Part shown: positions 61,174 through 64,000 of the stretch, piece after piece | How positions within the stretch are numbered: the first letter of the stretch is position 1 | Layout: the number at the start of each line of letters is the position of its first letter | Assembly (NCBI RefSeq): GCF_004102045.2 | Contig: NZ_CP029684.2 | Coordinates: 868,001-932,000 of the forward strand | DNA length: 64,000 nt | Source: Oenococcus sicerae | GTDB lineage: Bacteria > Bacillota > Bacilli > Lactobacillales > Lactobacillaceae | Reading direction: 5' to 3' | Notes under the pieces: generated by a model | The model's input: only the letters and a program-made list of their open reading frames with translations | Database searches by the model: none | Told to the model about the DNA's origin: nothing | Made by a program: the position numbers and the translations under genes

Positions 61174-62874
61174 ATGATTAAAGAAAAAACGATTCAAGAC
61201 AAAATTAAAGAATGGGAAGTGGCGGATCTTCCTGAAGGCTTGCGCTTAGAATTTGCCAATGCAAGCCAGGATAAGTTAGAAGATGCTTTCTATCAGGATC
61301 TTAATTTCGGCACGGCTGGTATGCGCGGTTTGTTAGGCGTTGGGACAAATCGTATGAATATTTTTACGGTCGCCCAAACGACTGAGGCCTTGGCACGTCA
61401 TATGGAAAAGCAAGGCGCTGATGCTAAAAAGCGCGGTGTTGCGATTTCTGGCGATTCCAGAATCAATTCGGAATTATTTAAAAAAGTTTCTGCAGAAGTA
61501 TTGCGCACACACGATATTACGGTTTATTTGTTTAATGGTCCGCATCCAACGCCGGAATTGAGTTTTGCCTTAAGGTACTTGCATGCTTACGCCGGCATCA
61601 TGATTACGGCCAGCCACAATGCAAAAGAATACAACGGCTATAAATTATACGGTGAAGACGGCGGTCAATTGCCACCGAAGCCAGCCGATGAGATCGTGGA
61701 AGAAAGAAATGCGATCACAGACATTTTTCATATCAAACAAGTTGCCAGCGGTATCAAAAAAATAGGTGCTGATATTGATAAGGCCTATCTTGAGCAGATC
61801 AAGACGATCACGATCAATCCTGATTTAATCAAAAAATGGGGAGATCAGTTAACGATCAGCTTTACACCTTTGCACGGTGCTGGCGGTGATCTAGGTGTTA
61901 AGGCTTTGAAACAAGCCGGTTTTAACAAAGTTTTAGTTGTTAAAGAACAATTTGCGCCTGATGGCACTTTTCCAACTGTTAAATATCCAAATCCCGAATT
62001 CCATGAGGTTTTTAAACTATCCGAAAACTACGGTGCTGAGATAGAATTAGCAGTTGATCCTGATTCTGATCGCATGGGTGTCGGCTACAAAGGATCCGAC
62101 GGCAGCTATCATTATCTAACGGGTAACCAGATCGCTGCATTAATGGTTAATTACATTTTGACAGCTCAAGAAAAAGCTGGTACTTTACCAGCAAATGGTG
62201 CCATCGTTACGTCAAATGTTTCTTCAAATCTGCCGGAACTGATTGCCAAGTCATTTAAAATTAAGCAATTTACGGTTTTAACTGGTTTTAAATATATTGC
62301 TGATAAAATTGTTGAGTTTGATGAGAAACAGAATCATACTTTTGAATTTGGTTTTGAAGAGTCGTATGGTTTTTTGATCAAGCCCTTTGTTCATGATAAA
62401 GATGCGATTCAAGCTATCACACTTATGTCTGAATTAGCCGCTTACTATAAAGACCGCGACATGACGATCGGGGATGGTCTAGACGAAATCTATGCTAAGT
62501 TCGGTGCTTTTGCTGAGCAATCCAAAGCGACAGAATTCCCAGGTGAAAAAGGTCAAGAGGAAATGACTGCCGTGATGACCAAATTCCGGAATCGAGGACC
62601 TAAGGAAATTGGCAACATCAAAATAAAAATTGTCGAAGATAACGATTTGCGGATCTCCAAAGATCTGACGACTGGTGCAACGAAAAATATTTCTTTGCCT
62701 GCAGCCAATGTGATCAAATATTGGTTGGAGGATGGTTCTTGGGTAGCTTTGCGGCCATCAGGAACTGAACCAAAACTGAAAATTTATATTGCTGCTAAAG
62801 GTCAGGACATGCAGGCAGCTAATCAGCAGCTGACTTATCTGGAAGACCAATTAAGTCAATTACTAAAAAAATAA
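61174..62874 (+). CDS. pgm: Phosphoglucomutase/phosphomannomutase (PgcA type)
   Basis: 566 residues, alpha-D-phosphohexomutase family. The phosphoserine lies in ITASHNAKEYNGYKLY, the metal loop is DPDSDRMG, the sugar-binding loop contains FEESYGFL and the phosphate-binding loop is RPSGTEPKLKIY. It interconverts glucose-1- and glucose-6-phosphate, linking galactose use (galKTM in this window) and UDP-glucose to glycolysis. TACAAT lies six bases before ATG 61174 with no ribosome binding site. A terminator follows. Confidence 0.94.
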   Translation: MIKEKTIQDKIKEWEVADLPEGLRLEFANASQDKLEDAFYQDLNFGTAGMRGLLGVGTNRMNIFTVAQTTEALARHMEKQGADAKKRGVAISGDSRINSELFKKVSAEVLRTHDITVYLFNGPHPTPELSFALRYLHAYAGIMITASHNAKEYNGYKLYGEDGGQLPPKPADEIVEERNAITDIFHIKQVASGIKKIGADIDKAYLEQIKTITINPDLIKKWGDQLTISFTPLHGAGGDLGVKALKQAGFNKVLVVKEQFAPDGTFPTVKYPNPEFHEVFKLSENYGAEIELAVDPDSDRMGVGYKGSDGSYHYLTGNQIAALMVNYILTAQEKAGTLPANGAIVTSNVSSNLPELIAKSFKIKQFTVLTGFKYIADKIVEFDEKQNHTFEFGFEESYGFLIKPFVHDKDAIQAITLMSELAAYYKDRDMTIGDGLDEIYAKFGAFAEQSKATEFPGEKGQEEMTAVMTKFRNRGPKEIGNIKIKIVEDNDLRISKDLTTGATKNISLPAANVIKYWLEDGSWVALRPSGTEPKLKIYIAAKGQDMQAANQQLTYLEDQLSQLLKK

Positions 62875-62886
62875 TTTTTAACTATG

Positions 62887-62915
62887 AAAAACCACTGTTC
62901 AGAAAAGTGGTTTTT
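62887..62915 (+). terminator. Terminator after pgm
   Basis: AAAAACCACT (62887-62896) pairs with AGTGGTTTTT (62906-62915) around a nine-base loop. Confidence 0.88.
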
Positions 62916-62931
62916 ATTTTGTCTAGACCGC

Positions 62932-62948
62932 TGTCATATAAGCTAACA
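62932..62948 (+). promoter_or_regulatory. GlnR operator upstream of amtB
   Basis: TGTCATATAAGCTAACA fits the GlnR/TnrA consensus TGTNA-N7-TNACA without a mismatch. A further TGTTA half lies at 62967-62971. A -10 candidate TATATT is at 62978-62983. Repression of ammonium uptake by GlnR in good nitrogen supply is the usual outcome. Confidence 0.78.
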
Positions 62949-62992
62949 AGAGAATCGAATACAAGTGTTAGCTAGTTTATATTAGTAAAATA

Positions 62993-64000
62993 ATGAATAC
63001 AGCCAATACTCTTTTCTTAATTTTATCGAGCGTTTTAGTCCTATTTATGACACCTGGTCTGGCTTTTTTTTACGGAGGACTTGGAGATAAGAAAAACGTT
63101 GTTAACACGATGCTCTCGGTCTTTATCATGTGTGGCCTGGCGATCGTCATGTGGATCATCTGTGGATACTCTTTATCTTTTGTCGGAGATTTCGCTGGGA
63201 TCGTTGGGAATTTTAGCGCCTTTTTGCTGCATGGTGTTAAATTAACAGCCTTGACCGCTACTAAAATTCCGACGAGTTTATATCTGATTTTCCAAATGAT
63301 GTTTGCCGTCATCACACCAGCTCTGTTTGTTGGTGCTGTGGTTGGCCGGATTCGTTTTAAATTTTTACTAGCTTTCACGGTGCTGTGGTCCATTTTCATT
63401 TATTACCCGCTTGTGCACATGGTTTGGGCAAATGGTTTTTTGGCTAAGCTGGGCGTGATTGATTTTGCCGGCGGTACGGTCGTACATATTGATGCCGGTG
63501 TCACGGCTTTGGTATTAGCCTATTGTGTGGGCCAGCGCGCAAGTTTTCGCAAAGGCGTTGAAGAGAAGCATTACAACTTGCCTTGGGCACTCTTGGGCAC
63601 CTCGATCCTTTGGATCGGCTGGTACGGCTTTAATGCTGGTTCGGCTTTAGCAACGGACCAGATCGCTGTGCAAGCAGTTCTAACAACAACAGTTGCGACA
63701 GCTAGTTCGATGATCACTTGGATGCTGGTCGAAATGGCCTTCAAAGGCAAAGCCAGCTTAGCTGGTGTTTGCAATGGCACTCTTTGTGGTCTCGTAGGCA
63801 TCACGCCGGCCACTGGATATGTAACTGTAGCTGGTGCTTTTTGGATCGGGCTGATTTCTGCGCTAGCCAGCTATTTCTTTGTCAATAAAATTAAGCATCG
63901 GATCGGCCTGGATGATGCTCTGGATGCCTTTGGCTGCCATGGTGTCTGCGGTATCGTGGGTAGTATTTTAACAGGTTTATTTGCTAGTCGGGCAGTGAAC
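62993..64000 (+). CDS. amtB: Ammonium transporter, N-terminal 336 residues
   Basis: The frame is open to the last base, so the gene continues past the window. Helices follow the Amt pattern. DFAGGTVVHIDAG holds the structural Asp157 and the first pore His (His165), and GCHGVCGIVGSI near residue 316 holds the second His of the twin-His pair. TPGLAFFYGGL is the N-terminal signature. It conducts ammonium into the cell; a glnK/PII gene, if present, would lie downstream and out of view. No ribosome binding site is seen before ATG 62993. A GlnR box lies 45 bases upstream. Confidence 0.93.
   Translation, partial: MNTANTLFLILSSVLVLFMTPGLAFFYGGLGDKKNVVNTMLSVFIMCGLAIVMWIICGYSLSFVGDFAGIVGNFSAFLLHGVKLTALTATKIPTSLYLIFQMMFAVITPALFVGAVVGRIRFKFLLAFTVLWSIFIYYPLVHMVWANGFLAKLGVIDFAGGTVVHIDAGVTALVLAYCVGQRASFRKGVEEKHYNLPWALLGTSILWIGWYGFNAGSALATDQIAVQAVLTTTVATASSMITWMLVEMAFKGKASLAGVCNGTLCGLVGITPATGYVTVAGAFWIGLISALASYFFVNKIKHRIGLDDALDAFGCHGVCGIVGSILTGLFASRAVN

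Noticed and set aside
62941-62974. AGCTAACA/TGTTAGCT inverted repeat as a separate operator at amtB
   Set aside because: Its left arm is the right half of a perfect GlnR box; the wider repeat has the half-sites in the wrong orientation for GlnR and is better read as an extra half-site.

Overview
The window looks like chromosomal core sequence from a low-GC Gram-positive lactic acid bacterium, most likely Oenococcus or a close Leuconostocaceae relative. The reasons are a 148-residue Hsp20 resembling the Lo18 stress protein, a complete dltXABCD operon, RexAB-type recombination nuclease, galKTM, a class 1A (fumarate-type) dihydroorotate dehydrogenase and several CcpA, CtsR and GlnR style operators. 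The genus is an inference; no rRNA, tRNA, insertion sequence, prophage or CRISPR array was seen.

Layout: 1-1250 end of the pyrimidine operon (pyrE, pyrD). 1250-7050 an MFS transporter with a structured leader, two convergent minus-strand genes, and a three-gene ABC transporter of the tryptophan-uptake (TrpXYZ) type behind a tryptophan-codon leader peptide. 7185-10404 universal stress protein, aquaporin, PepF. 10529-17114 a degenerate PTS EIIC-like gene plus a DUF915 hydrolase, then dltXABCD. 17166-20318 hsp20 with CtsR operators and a TetR/DHA2-efflux pair. 20403-24167 the galactose (Leloir) operon. 24447-31498 addB/addA. 31545-38874 phosphoglycerate mutase, Tag glycosylase, a penicillin-V-acylase-like hydrolase, a second DHA2 pump with its DUF4811 partner and divergent MerR regulator, an AI-2E-family protein and small genes. 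38942-43553 dut, nudix, radA, rdgB, gltX. 43687-48863 a phosphoribosyltransferase, a membrane protein, adh-aldA and an alpha/beta hydrolase. 49079-54916 lplA-pdhABCD. 54979-62874 tyrosine phosphatase, an aromatic aminotransferase behind a second aromatic-codon leader peptide, an EIIC-type membrane protein, a YibE/YibF pair, HAD phosphatase and phosphoglucomutase. 62993-64000 amtB, cut by the window end.

The most striking content is regulatory RNA. Two leaders, upstream of the candidate tryptophan transporter (4202-4383) and the aromatic aminotransferase (55850-56031), encode very short peptides carrying Trp-Trp-Trp and Tyr-Tyr-Tyr-Trp-Phe. In each, the stop codon sits in the loop of a first hairpin, and a competing pairing captures the 5' arm of an intrinsic terminator. 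Both read as classical ribosome-mediated transcription attenuators for aromatic amino acids, a mechanism not usual for Firmicutes, where T-boxes and TRAP dominate. The transporter leader has two tandem terminators linked by a cascading alternative pairing.

A second theme is translation start architecture. About ten genes (addB, gpmA, dut, rdgB, gltX, the tyrosine phosphatase, the HAD phosphatase, phosphoglucomutase and others) lack a Shine-Dalgarno sequence and have a -10-like hexamer only 6-8 bases before ATG, as expected for leaderless mRNAs. Several other genes start with TTG behind a good ribosome binding site.
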